Under the pieces are notes generated by a model. That model was not told the origin of the DNA and made no database searches. It saw nothing but the letters and a program-made list of their open reading frames with translations. Positions 21,108 through 30,975 of a stretch of DNA of 64,000 bases are shown in pieces. The position numbers and the translations under genes are program-made. The number at the start of each line of letters is the position of its first letter. Within the stretch, counting starts at the first letter, position 1. Source of the stretch: Diplonema papillatum. Lineage: Eukaryota; Euglenozoa; Diplonemea; Diplonemida; Diplonemidae. Location: the NCBI GenBank assembly GCA_030068145.1, contig JAPJBO010000120.1, forward strand, positions 303,651 to 367,650. The letters are read 5' to 3'.

Positions 21108-22706
21108 CTTGTAAGTCGGCAGAGGCAAGGCGGGAGATGTGTCGAAGTCGGCCTTTGCTGTGACTTGGAAAGCGCTGTTGATTTGGCGGGCCATCAGCGA
21201 CAGTTCGTCAGGCCGCGATAAAGCCATGCACTGGAGCTCCCTCTGCTTGAGCTGTTGCAGGACGACAAGCCGGTGCTGCTGCCCGGCGTGGTCCGGCTGC
21301 GCCTTTGCGGTCCACGGCTTTGTTTTGCGCAAGGGGGCTAGTTGACGGGTTCGGTCTTGCATGTGACTCTGGTATTCGCGGTAGTCAAGCTTGGAGGCCA
21401 GAGGCGCGGCTTTATGGTGCGGAGGCAGCATGTGACCGGCGGTGTTAGGGGATGCGTTGAAGCGAGGGGGCGAAAGCGCTGGAGACAACGCGGCCTGGGG
21501 CGCGGACATCGGCGGCATGGAGGCGGGCGACGTCGAGTAGTAGTTGCTGAGGCGATTTCCCTCCGGCTGGACCACCACTGAGGCTGACACTCGACACGCC
21601 CCGTGTTGCTGCGAGTTCACATTGTGCTGCCCAGCACTGCTGAGTGACTCCGCGGTTTGGTAACGCCGCAGCATCGGCGAGGACTTGGCATGCGGTGCAT
21701 ATGTATCTGCGGTTCTCTGGCACCGCCCGGGCGTCGGCACCGTCCCAGAACCCGTGCTGGAGGCATCCATCGAGAGACGCACGAGGTCACCAGGTGTCAA
21801 CCGCGCGTTTCCCACGTGTCCAGAACTGTCCAGCAACCGGTCTCCCTTCTCGGCAATCGGAGCCGACTCAGGGGAATCTCGCGGTACAGCGGGGCGAGGG
21901 GGGCCGTTGAAAAACGGCACGTCTGCAAGTTCGTGTTTGCGGCGCTCGTAGGCTTCTTTTTCACGCAGCATATTCTCCCGGTTGCGGGCAGTGTAGGAGT
22001 CGGGGGGTGTCGACGGTGCGAGCGTCGTGTCGAGCGTGTCTTGTACGAGTTCGCTGTGCGAGGAGTCAGGTGAAACCGGAGGCTGGTCGTCTTCTGCTTG
22101 GGACGGATCATCCCCGGCGATTTGCTGCCAGTGCTCTTCCCAGAGCCTGTCCTTGTCTGTGCGCATGTCGGCTTTGAGGGCGAGGCGCTCCCGTCGTTCG
22201 GCAGCTGTGAATTGCCGCCGGTCGCCGTCCTCGCGTGCCTGCAGGTCTCTTCTTTCGCGCGCGCCCATGATTCTTTGCACCCGCTCCTTCTTCCGGTCTT
22301 CAACGGCTTCCCGCGGTAACGCCCCTCTACTCCCATCTGTTGCGTGCGCGCGTCTCGTGCTGCCGTCGTGTGCGGGCAGCCGGCGGCTCGACCTTGTCTT
22401 CGTCTCTTCGGTCTCTTTGCACTTGACCTCAATTTCCTGCGCGGTGGCTTGTTTATTCACAAAGATGGAAAACTGCATTGTTGCTCTCAGACTTCCGACT
22501 TGCTATGAGAGCCCTATGTCCAGAGGAAAAGTGCAGCCGGTCGATGTAGCTAGTTGTTACTGTAAGCAATCGACAATTTGAAAGAACAAGAATACACAGG
22601 GACATACACGCAAGATTGTGTTGGCGGCTGCCTTCACGAGAATCCGCAGACCCGTGTTCACCTTCTGGCGACTGTTCTCGAGCAGATGGATGAGCATCTT
22701 AAAGCG
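21108..22706 (-). CDS. Downstream exons, probably of the giant armadillo gene
   Basis: A short exon at 22706-22608 (33 codons, including MLIHLLENSRQKV) follows the acceptor CCCTCACAG and ends at a GTATGT donor. It joins in phase 0 to 22436-21108 (443 codons) at the acceptor GCGCAG, and that exon ends in LPTYK before GTACGT. The large exon is basic and disordered-looking: a charged helical part (RERLALKADMRTDKDRLWEE) then Pro/Ser-rich sequence (SMPPMSAPQAALSPALSPP). No catalytic domain is seen. A next exon may start at 20882 (PRLVRDKLFCRENILGARPF). If taken alone, the frame has an ATG at 22478. All junctions are phase 0 with the open frame upstream, which is why I favour one gene; a separate gene starting at the ATG in the 33-codon exon remains possible. 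Confidence 0.55.
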
Positions 22707-23000
22707 CTGTGAGGGATTATATTTCTTAGGCAGAGCAGTAGCAATGGAATCTGTTCGTATCGAGGAAGCTCCCCAAAAAAAGGTGAAGACAGGCGCTTGG
22801 TTTTGGTTTGTGCGTGCCGGTTGATCGTTTTCCCAATTGAGTGGCTACAGGAGAGCCTGCCCGTGCGGCTCGGCCCCGTTGGTCCGTTTCGGCCGCTGTT
22901 GTTTGCCTTCGTTGAGATTTCGCAACTGGCAGCCTCCCGAAGTGCTTCCTACGAAGCAGGTACACTGCTCTCTGCTGCTTATAGAAAAAAGAGAACGGAC
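22707..23000 (-). repeat. Intron 1 of giant gene, containing intron-like repeat copy I5
   Basis: Begins GTCCGTTCTCTTTTTTC right after codon GAG (23001) and ends CCTCACAG at 22707 (294 bp). It contains block B (CCTGCTTCGTAGGAAGCACT, GGCTGCCAGTTGCGAAATC) and, further on, a second repeat shared with 56604-56655. The open frame happens to continue to 22845 without the splice, giving a probably artificial 51-residue tail. Confidence 0.55.
22780..22840 (-). repeat. Short dispersed repeat, partner of 56604-56655
   Basis: On the minus strand TGGGAAAACGATCAACCGGC then ACGCACAAACCAAAACCAAG and CGCCTGTCT match 56614-56660. It lies in intron 1 of the giant gene. Confidence 0.65.
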
Positions 23001-26000
23001 CTCGGGCTTCCGGCGAACAGCTGGCTTTTTCGCGGGAAGTCGAGGCTCGTCGGGCGAAGCTTTCGCTTTGACTTTTCGACGGCTGCCGGCAGGTTGGACA
23101 GCGCGGCGGGTTGACGGCTCGTCGACCTTTGCTTGCCGGGGCAGAACTGCCGCAGGGGGCGGCTTCTTCTTCGGATTCGAGATGCCGACAGCTCGTTCCC
23201 GCAGCGGAGCAGTTGGCTGCTGCAGCGCGGCGATGCTCTGCAGCACCGACAACCCGCGCATGCGAGCCATCCCGATTTTCGGCACCTGAAGCAGCAGGCC
23301 GATGCCCCGATGGGTCAAGAATTCGAGCATCCGTTTGTCATGCTCGGCAGCGATAGCTTCGTTAGCGTCTGACCGGTCTGCGTCAAGTTGAAGCAAAGCA
23401 GGGGTAGGTGGAGCGGAAGTCGTCTCAGTGTTCGAGCGCTGGACTGACGTTTCACTCTGCCCACTCGAGGCATACGACTCCGCGAGATCGCTGTGCTGCT
23501 CCGCCATCTCTTGGTCATCCGAGGTGTCTCCAGTGTCGGCGATCGAAACGTCTTCATTATCCCCTCGCCGACACAAAACTGGCTCCGTTTCAACCGCTCG
23601 TTTCAACGAATCGGGCGTAGCTGGACCTTCTCGGATAACGTCGCTCTCTGGCACATCGTCTTCAGCGGACGCAAGAGGGTCGTCACTCGGTGCTGTGGAC
23701 TCGTCCCGGCGGTAGTCAAGCGGTGTTTCCTCCGGTTGTTGGTTGCTACTCTTTCGAGCGAGAGGTGGCGTGGCATTTTGCACAGGCTCGGTGGACAGTG
23801 GTGGGTCGCTGTGGACTGACAGAGTTGTCTCGTTGTGCACAACGTCGATAGCATCGTCGTATACTATATCGGTTACCGTGAAGGCGTCAGCAATGTGTCG
23901 AAGGTGCGGAACATATTCAGCCACGATCTTGGGGTTCGGGGTGGAGCCGGGGTGGGATTGACTGACGGCGGCATCCAATGCGGGCTTCGAGACGAGCACA
24001 CGGGAGGCGCCAGCAGACAGCGCAATGGCGGTCGCCACCGTGGCGCCGACGCACGTAAATGCAGACGAAGCAGCGGCACCGAGCCGACCACACGAAGCAG
24101 TGCCCCGCGCAATGCCCACGCGGCAGTATGGAGGAAGCTGCAGAGCGCGTGTAATCACCTCGAAACACCGCTCCACGTCGAACACCAGCAACCGCACGGA
24201 TCCGAAGGGCAAAGCAACCTCCGGCGCCCACTCGCAGACCACTCGTTCAACCTCAGCGTCCGGCCCGTTCACCGCGACAACGCAAGCCGCGTACTCATTC
24301 AAAACCTCGGTCCCCCCCAACGGTAGATCCACCGCCATGCTGTACGGCACAGCATCCAACAACCCCAGCGCCGCCGTGCCATCGATGGCCGACAGTACAC
24401 TCGCAGGCACGCGGCATGCACCATGAAACGCAGAACCTGGTGGCTTCACCTTCGCCCCACCCGTATTCTGCACGGCGACCCGTTGCAAGCTAAGTGGCAC
24501 CGACGCCGCCCACTGCTCGACGGCGTGTCGGGTCCCTTCTGCGACGACAATCGCAGGCGTCGAGGGGTTTTCGGAACAGAATGTAGCAATTTGTACTGCA
24601 TCCGAAAACGCGCAATCACGCGCCGGACGACCAGTCGTGGTGTACGTGACACGAATTCTGGACGAGCTCAGCGGGTTGGAGACGGAGCAAGCGAAGTGGA
24701 TGGCGGGGGTGTCGCAGTCTTCGTTGGCTGCAATGGTGTCCAATGCGCCGCAAACAGCGCGGGAAACGTGCAAACCCGCGTCTTCAATGCCTGCGAACAC
24801 GTCGGTGGCGGTCCAGTGCGTGGGCGACACGCCTTCGGAATCCAACGGCACTGAACCATGCACCATCAACACGCCACTCTGCAAGCTTTCCGATGTTGGC
24901 ACCCGGCACAAGATCCGAAGACCTTCGCCGTGCGCGCTGCCGCCCTCCTTCTCGAGAATAGAAATCCAGGCCTCTCCATCACAACACTCATGCCCGGCAA
25001 ACATCCCCGCGTTCGCGAACAACACTTGCCGCAAAGACACAGCCAGGTTGTCCTTCCCTCTGCACACCGCAGCTCTGCAAGACAACCCTGCGCCCGCCAT
25101 CTCGACGGCGATGCGACGCAGCGCGGCGAACAGCATTTCCTTGCTCCGGACACGCCGAAGGTCGCCAAAGGAGAGCGCCGCGGCCACCACGCAGTCGGCC
25201 ACACCACAAACCACACCGCCGCAGGTTTGCACGGCGGAATGCACAGCGGAGACGCACCGCGATATCTGCGCACAGCGGAGCGCGTCGGACGGCGGGCTGC
25301 GAGGATCGGGCAGGACGCTGACGACTAGATACAGAGGCGCAGCGTCCACGGGTTGTTCCCCAGCGACAGCTCGCGTCGATCGAACTGCGGCTCCGTCGTT
25401 TGCGTGAAGACTGCTCGCGGTGGTTTTGCCCGTGACACCAGTGCCACCACAGACCGCGAGTTGAGCCCGCGCGGCAGCGGACAAGGCGTCAGACACCAGG
25501 GTTTTCGTCGACTGCGTCCCATCCTCGGATGCCGCGACGATGTCGTCCGCATCGTAGTGCAAGAGCTTCGGGCGCGGCGGGTCGGCAGGGCCCCGGGCGC
25601 AGACTGTTAGAATCGAAAACCTTCCGGACCCCAACGGAGTCTGCGCCGCGAGCATGTCCCGCACCGCTGCGACGAAGGCAAACACGGCCGCAGCCTGCCC
25701 CGCCACCACGTGGTACGTGTACGCGCCGGCCCGGACGCGGGTGATGCAGCAACCCCCGAGTGGGAAGTCGGACACATCGACGGAAAGGTCCGCCGGGCCG
25801 ACGCAGACTACCTCAAGGCACGCCTGCGGTGCTCCCGCGGGCATGCCGGCCCACCTGCGGAAGACCAGCCGCGCGTGCATCGCGCTGGCGGCCGCGCTGC
25901 GGACCCTGTCCGCGAAGGAGTTCGATGCGTACCGCCTTCTGACCACCGCAGCACGCACCGGCGTGTGCGACGCCGCAGTTTGCGCTGCGACGACGACCGC

Positions 26001-29000
26001 TGCGGCTGCGGCCGTCAATGAGTAAACGACGGGACTCCCGTAGTTGACGAGGAGGCGGAGACCTGGATGCGAGTACCCACACGCCCCGCCGGTGGCTCCG
26101 CGCGCCGCGCACGCGTGGACTGAGCGTCCGGTGCCCAACACGAGGGCCATTGCCGGCAGATGGCGCGCGGCTAATGGTGTCACGTCGTCGATGCACGAGC
26201 GTATCGCGTGGAAACTGAGGGCCGCCGCCTCGAATTGGCCGGCAGCCGCGGCGGTGAGGGTCGCGCGCTCGTCGGACTCCTTGTCGATGACCACGTCGAC
26301 GCCGAAGAAGAGCTGCATCTTCCTTTCGAGACTCGTCCGCCTCTCGTCCACGACGGCGCCCCGGGCTTCCAACTCGGCCCAGACCAGGTCGAGCACTTCT
26401 CGCTCGTCGGACCACGACGTGTGCATCGCCCGTCTTCGGGAGCTTTCCTCCATCGGCAGGACACCGGCGGCCGCGGTTAGGTGCGCGCGCATCCTCGTCT
26501 GGATGATTGCCGCGAAAGCGGCGGTTTCGGTGTAGGCCCGGCCTTCCCACTCCTCCAGCACAACCCTGTGTCCCAGCTCCTGGCAGTCCACCTCCGCACG
26601 CTGCATCCAGCTCGAGACGTGCCGACATGCTGAGAGCCACCGCTTCACGTACTCATGCGACGGCACTGCGATCGCACTCGTCTCTTCGTCGTACCCCGAT
26701 TGCAGTTCGCACCTGGACGCGGCCTCCTGTTTGCATAATTGTGCCGACTGGTGGTCGAAAATACTGCGGACGTGGTCCACCCAGACTTGGTTGAACCCTG
26801 CTGCCTCGGATGCTTGCGTTCGGGATCTGTCGGCGGCTTCGACCAGCTGGACGTGCGAGACCGAGATGCTGGCGGTCAGCACGTTGCGCGCGGAGGTTTC
26901 GCGGCCGGTGACGGAGCTGTCGACGTGCCACCAGGCGCGGCGGGCGGCGGGGCCGAGGCCGCGCGCGCGTTCCTCTTCGGCGGCGACGGTCTCGAAGGGG
27001 GTGCTGTTCGCTTGGTCCTGCTCCAAATTCGAGAGTTGGGCAGCGCTGGTGGCAGCGAGTTTGTCCCTCTGCGATGCTTCCGCGTTGCGGAGGTCGATGC
27101 GGGCGCGCGCGTGCTGCTTCACGAGGCGCTCCCTCCGCTCCACAAGCGCCGTCACGACAACGTTTTGCTCGTCGACGGACAGCAGCCTCGCGTCTTCGAT
27201 GTTCGCGTCAACCTCGGCGAGCTCGGCCTGGTGCAGCTCCTTCAGCGCAGCCAGCATTTCCCTCTCGCGTGCGACGACGCCCCCCCTGGTGTCCTCGTGC
27301 CCCAGCAGCAGCTGCTGCCTGGCGGCGTGGTGCCGCGCGTCGACTTCGCGGGCGAGCTCCATCCTGAAAAAAGCGAGCCTCCGCGCGTTGTCCCGGACGG
27401 CCTTCCAGCCCTCCTCGAAGGCCGCCACCAGCTCCCGCCGCAGCGAGAAGGCTTCGAGCTCCGTTTCGTCCGCGGCCAGCCGGAAGTCAGCGAGGAAATG
27501 CGTCGACTTCATGACGACGAACGCATCACCTGACCGCAAAGCGTCGACGAACTTCCTCGCCTTCGAGCCTCTGTAGCGCGCCTGGATCTTGACGACCGCG
27601 TGGATCAGCCGTGAGGCGTGGGTGAGGCTGTGCTCGGCGCCGGTCACCCACAGCATTTCCGCTTCGGTGATCGACGAAGCCTGCTGCGGATCCGGGTCCT
27701 CGCAGGCCGGCGGCGCGGCGCCGGGGTCCCGGCGCCGGCGGGCCTCGAGCAGCTTGCGCAAAGCGGTGCGGACCGCGCTGAAATAGTCGACCGCCGCCAT
27801 CGCATCCAGCGACCGCGTCAGGTTGTGCAGGATGCTGTACAAACCAAGGATCAGAGTGCGCCGGGTCGTGGGGGTGTTGGATGCTGGAGTGCCGGTGGCG
27901 TACTCTACCATCAACCACGCAACGCTTTGGGCCCCGAATGACACTCTTCGAATGTCATCTGGTAGGAGCTCGGGACGCTGGGTCAACTCCCGCAAGGCGA
28001 GGACGAGGTCGGTCACAGCTGGTTCGTCCAAACGAAAAGCGTCGCTTTCCCCCGCAGCTGCAGTGCCGCTTGGAGCTTCCCCCGTAGCTGCCGTGCCGGT
28101 TGCCTCCGGCCCGAGCGGTGGAACGGGGGGTCTCGCTGGAGGCGAGCCGCCCTGAGCCCCCCCCGCTGGGTCTGAAGCCGGCGCGCAGCAGCAGTGCCGG
28201 GCGAGCAGCGCGAGCAGACCGCCGGTGACGAGCCGGATGGTCTCCGCGCCGAACGCGGCCTCGTTGCGGCTGGCCGCGGCGCCAGGCCGCTCCGAGACGA
28301 CGACGGCGCGCGCGAAGGCGCACAGCGCCGGCGCGGCGGCGGCCCACGCGGGCTCGGCCGCGCCCTTCTTCGGATGACCGACACGTTCACCACCGTGCAA
28401 ACCCGCCGACGGGCCGTCGACTTCCCTTTCGACGATGCTGCGCGTCTCGCCGCGATACGCTCCTCCTTGCCGCGCCGCGAATACGCCGAAGAGCCCGCCG
28501 GCGATGACCTGCAGCTCCGCGGACTCTCGGAGGTCGGACACGTCGTTTTCGTGGGCGTTCCTCCGGCAGGCGTCGGCAACGTCGGCTAGCAGCCGCAGAA
28601 CGCGGTCGGTTCGCGCCGGCGCCGGCGAGAAGCAGGCGAGCTTGGCTATGGTGGCGCAGTTGCAGGCGAGCGCGGCGGGGAGGAGGTCGGCGTGCAAGCC
28701 GATCGAGGCGAAGATCGAGCTCAGATCGTCGAGGAATTCGGTCGTCGCCGCTTCGGCGTCGGAAGCCGCGTGCAGCAGCACGCGCAACACCGGCTTGCGG
28801 GTCGCGAACAGCCTCGCACTCGGCGGGTGGCACACGCCGAATGCGGCCGCACACGACACGAGGGCGGGCAGCAGGTTCTGCTTCGGATCCCGCTGCACGG
28901 CAATCCCTGCTTGCGACGCGTGCGAAGAAGAGATGAGCCCGAGCACTCTTTCGAGAACGCCTTGTTCGACCATCGCCGCGGCGGACGGCGGGTTTGCTCG

Positions 29001-29561
29001 GCACAACGCCGAAGCCACGCTGCATGCTTTCGCCACGACGGCCTGGTTCTTCACGTTGAGCGCTTGGATGACCAAATCCGACCCGACTAGCTCGGCCAGC
29101 GTGTCCCTGCGCAGAGAGGTTGCCGGGGAGAGCATCCGGTTGAGGATGGCGAGGATGATTTCCGCGATGGCTGCGTGGCGGGTGGAGGCGAGCTTATTGG
29201 AGAAGAAGCCGAAGATCTCGCGCGCATCGGCGTCGACGCAGCGCCCGACGGCCGACGCGCCGGGCGCCGTCGACAAGTGCTCGGCGACGTCCTGCAGCCA
29301 GAGGAACTCTTCGTCTTCGCTGCAAGCTGCCAGCAGCTCCCTGATGCACTCGTCCGCGGGTGCCAGCTCCTCGTCGCTGGAATCCGCACCCGGAGCCGCC
29401 GCCGGCTGGCCCTCATCATCATCGCGCATCCTGCCGAGCTCGTCGGCAATCCTGTTCAGCTGTCGGTCTGCAGTGTCGATGGTTCCCTGCATCTTGCTGT
29501 GCCGCCGCTGCTTGACTACGGAAGCTTTGCGCTGGTCTGCCGCTGCCGTTGCGGAGAGCAT
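22845..29561 (-). CDS. Giant armadillo/IQ/coiled-coil protein with degenerate cyclase-like domains
   Basis: The frame opens at TTG 29579; first ATG 29561 (MLSATAAADQRK). The exon likely ends at 23001 before GTCCGT, giving 2,187 codons in this exon. In order: Arm/HEAT-like helices (~60-640; AELVGSDLVIQALNVKNQAV, MVEQGVLERVLGL); an IQ calmodulin-binding motif (AVVKIQARYRGSKARKF, ~690); coiled coil (~740-1100); then a long Ala/Val-rich region with two segments like class III nucleotide cyclases. The second contains VGIARGTASCGRLG and FTCVGATVATAIALSAGA, matching the GIAxGxV...YTxxGxxVNxAARL pattern, but the transition-state Asn and Arg are replaced, so it should be inactive. A repeat module from the 1-3.6 kb gene is inserted near residues 355-395. 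The acidic C-terminal part is Ser/Thr-rich. A scaffold, perhaps ciliary, is inference. Confidence 0.8.
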   Translation of the reverse strand: MLSATAAADQRKASVVKQRRHSKMQGTIDTADRQLNRIADELGRMRDDDEGQPAAAPGADSSDEELAPADECIRELLAACSEDEEFLWLQDVAEHLSTAPGASAVGRCVDADAREIFGFFSNKLASTRHAAIAEIILAILNRMLSPATSLRRDTLAELVGSDLVIQALNVKNQAVVAKACSVASALCRANPPSAAAMVEQGVLERVLGLISSSHASQAGIAVQRDPKQNLLPALVSCAAAFGVCHPPSARLFATRKPVLRVLLHAASDAEAATTEFLDDLSSIFASIGLHADLLPAALACNCATIAKLACFSPAPARTDRVLRLLADVADACRRNAHENDVSDLRESAELQVIAGGLFGVFAARQGGAYRGETRSIVEREVDGPSAGLHGGERVGHPKKGAAEPAWAAAAPALCAFARAVVVSERPGAAASRNEAAFGAETIRLVTGGLLALLARHCCCAPASDPAGGAQGGSPPARPPVPPLGPEATGTAATGEAPSGTAAAGESDAFRLDEPAVTDLVLALRELTQRPELLPDDIRRVSFGAQSVAWLMVEYATGTPASNTPTTRRTLILGLYSILHNLTRSLDAMAAVDYFSAVRTALRKLLEARRRRDPGAAPPACEDPDPQQASSITEAEMLWVTGAEHSLTHASRLIHAVVKIQARYRGSKARKFVDALRSGDAFVVMKSTHFLADFRLAADETELEAFSLRRELVAAFEEGWKAVRDNARRLAFFRMELAREVDARHHAARQQLLLGHEDTRGGVVAREREMLAALKELHQAELAEVDANIEDARLLSVDEQNVVVTALVERRERLVKQHARARIDLRNAEASQRDKLAATSAAQLSNLEQDQANSTPFETVAAEEERARGLGPAARRAWWHVDSSVTGRETSARNVLTASISVSHVQLVEAADRSRTQASEAAGFNQVWVDHVRSIFDHQSAQLCKQEAASRCELQSGYDEETSAIAVPSHEYVKRWLSACRHVSSWMQRAEVDCQELGHRVVLEEWEGRAYTETAAFAAIIQTRMRAHLTAAAGVLPMEESSRRRAMHTSWSDEREVLDLVWAELEARGAVVDERRTSLERKMQLFFGVDVVIDKESDERATLTAAAAGQFEAAALSFHAIRSCIDDVTPLAARHLPAMALVLGTGRSVHACAARGATGGACGYSHPGLRLLVNYGSPVVYSLTAAAAAVVVAAQTAASHTPVRAAVVRRRYASNSFADRVRSAAASAMHARLVFRRWAGMPAGAPQACLEVVCVGPADLSVDVSDFPLGGCCITRVRAGAYTYHVVAGQAAAVFAFVAAVRDMLAAQTPLGSGRFSILTVCARGPADPPRPKLLHYDADDIVAASEDGTQSTKTLVSDALSAAARAQLAVCGGTGVTGKTTASSLHANDGAAVRSTRAVAGEQPVDAAPLYLVVSVLPDPRSPPSDALRCAQISRCVSAVHSAVQTCGGVVCGVADCVVAAALSFGDLRRVRSKEMLFAALRRIAVEMAGAGLSCRAAVCRGKDNLAVSLRQVLFANAGMFAGHECCDGEAWISILEKEGGSAHGEGLRILCRVPTSESLQSGVLMVHGSVPLDSEGVSPTHWTATDVFAGIEDAGLHVSRAVCGALDTIAANEDCDTPAIHFACSVSNPLSSSRIRVTYTTTGRPARDCAFSDAVQIATFCSENPSTPAIVVAEGTRHAVEQWAASVPLSLQRVAVQNTGGAKVKPPGSAFHGACRVPASVLSAIDGTAALGLLDAVPYSMAVDLPLGGTEVLNEYAACVVAVNGPDAEVERVVCEWAPEVALPFGSVRLLVFDVERCFEVITRALQLPPYCRVGIARGTASCGRLGAAASSAFTCVGATVATAIALSAGASRVLVSKPALDAAVSQSHPGSTPNPKIVAEYVPHLRHIADAFTVTDIVYDDAIDVVHNETTLSVHSDPPLSTEPVQNATPPLARKSSNQQPEETPLDYRRDESTAPSDDPLASAEDDVPESDVIREGPATPDSLKRAVETEPVLCRRGDNEDVSIADTGDTSDDQEMAEQHSDLAESYASSGQSETSVQRSNTETTSAPPTPALLQLDADRSDANEAIAAEHDKRMLEFLTHRGIGLLLQVPKIGMARMRGLSVLQSIAALQQPTAPLRERAVGISNPKKKPPPAAVLPRQAKVDEPSTRRAVQPAGSRRKVKAKASPDEPRLPAKKPAVRRKPEVRSLFSISSREQCTCFVGSTSGGCQLRNLNEGKQQRPKRTNGAEPHGQALL
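28379..28490 (-). repeat. Single copy of the 62-aa repeat module inside the armadillo gene
   Basis: Encodes GGAYRGETRSIVEREVDGP..., matching unit 8 of the repeat protein (GEAYHGETHTSVEREVDSP...). At the DNA level 49 of 60 aligned bases match by eye between 28396-28455 and the unit near 2246-2305. The frame is preserved on the same strand. Confidence 0.75.
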
Positions 29562-30975
29562 CGCGACAAACCCCACCAAAAACGTACGCCCACGTCAAGA
29601 TGCACCGTGGCCCCCAGGTAGGCAAGCGTAGACTCCGGGCAATCGCGAGACAAACAGGAACTGACTGGTAGTGAAAAACTGTAAGTCCTGCGCGCAGCGG
29701 ACCGTCCGCTCAACGTTCTCTTCAAATTGTTGAACAAGTATGCTCCTCTTGACACGTGTGAAGACAGGACACAGTGCCCTGCTACTGTCTTTCACCTTTT
29801 TTCGCGCCGATGCTTTGGGAGGGAGAAAGGGAGAGGGGAAGGTGAGTGTCTTTCCTCTACCTCCTTCGTGTTGCATGTTGGTGGTGGCGATCTAATTGAA
29901 AGCGATCTATAGGTAGCAGCAAGAACTGGCGGTCGTAAAGCTGTGCTACCCGGTCTCGACTAGGCCTGCGTCTGCTGCGACTACCGCAGCTGGGGCCAGG
30001 GTGGCGGTGGAGCTAGCGCTATCCAGGCGAGGGCCAGCACTTGGCTGGCGGTGTTCTGGGAATTGCCCACCCGCGGTGGTTGGCGAAATTTCTTTGCTCT
30101 TCCCATTACCGAACGATTTGAAACGGCGTCCGAGGCTCTTGTACATGTGACGCAGGACGGAGCCAACAGCCTCGTTTAGTCGTAGAGTCTTCGTATAGTA
30201 CTACAGTTTGACCTGTGAAACGCGGTAGATTCACGTGAGGCTCGGGATTCCCCTTTGGCGAGCACAGTTGAATCGCAGCTCTCTTCGACATGCTGACTCC
30301 TAGGGTACTCGTTTGTTATGCCGATGCCTTCCCACTAGCCCGACAGCAGGAGACGGGCGTATTCCCCGCTGTTTCTCACGAAACGGGGTCGGCCCTGTTC
30401 TAATACGGGTTTCCGACAATCTGCGTGAGCAGAGCAGACATCGAGAGGGTCTAGCCGACTACTCCCGGCAGTCACGATTTGAACACTGTCGAAAAAGAAG
30501 AAAAACTGATTCCGTCCCAGGACAGCCTTGTTTTCTCACCGTTAAACGACAGCAAGTGTCAGACCAACCGAGCCGAGGCGGCTGATACCTTGAGGCAGTT
30601 TTTTCTACAGGGACTTTTCTGTTGTTCTGCCCGACCGACGTTTACACGAATGCGGATCCGGGAGAGAACCCTTCTTTTCAGGCTCGAGTACAATTCTGCG
30701 GCCGTCAAAACAGCCGTGCCGACTTACAAGGTTTAGTGAGTAGAGTGGGTCGACAGTGTAAATGGCGACGAGGGCAACACCTGGATCCGACCGGGCCTTT
30801 ACAAGACGGATCACCTCTGTGCCAGCGCAAGTGTACAGGGGTAAGCTCTTGAAGACGCTGCTGAAATGTATCTTCATATGTCGACAACACAACGCGTATG
30901 TATCTTCATACCCGATTCTAACGGTTGTCTCCTCACTTCGACAACGAACACGCGGTGCAGCTCTACGGGGTACGG
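29562..30975. other. Intergenic; includes one diverged repeat copy
   Basis: About 30546-30620 carries a copy of the repeat with core CGACAGCAAGTGTCAGACC, also at 46.5, 47.5 and 53.0 kb. No gene seen. Confidence 0.4.

Noticed and set aside
22845-23000. C-terminal 51 residues of the armadillo frame
   Set aside because: This part is made of repeat sequence shared with non-coding copies and follows a plausible donor; probably intron read-through.
28435-29631. 398-codon plus-strand open frame
   Set aside because: Antisense shadow of the GC-rich armadillo gene; low-complexity translation.
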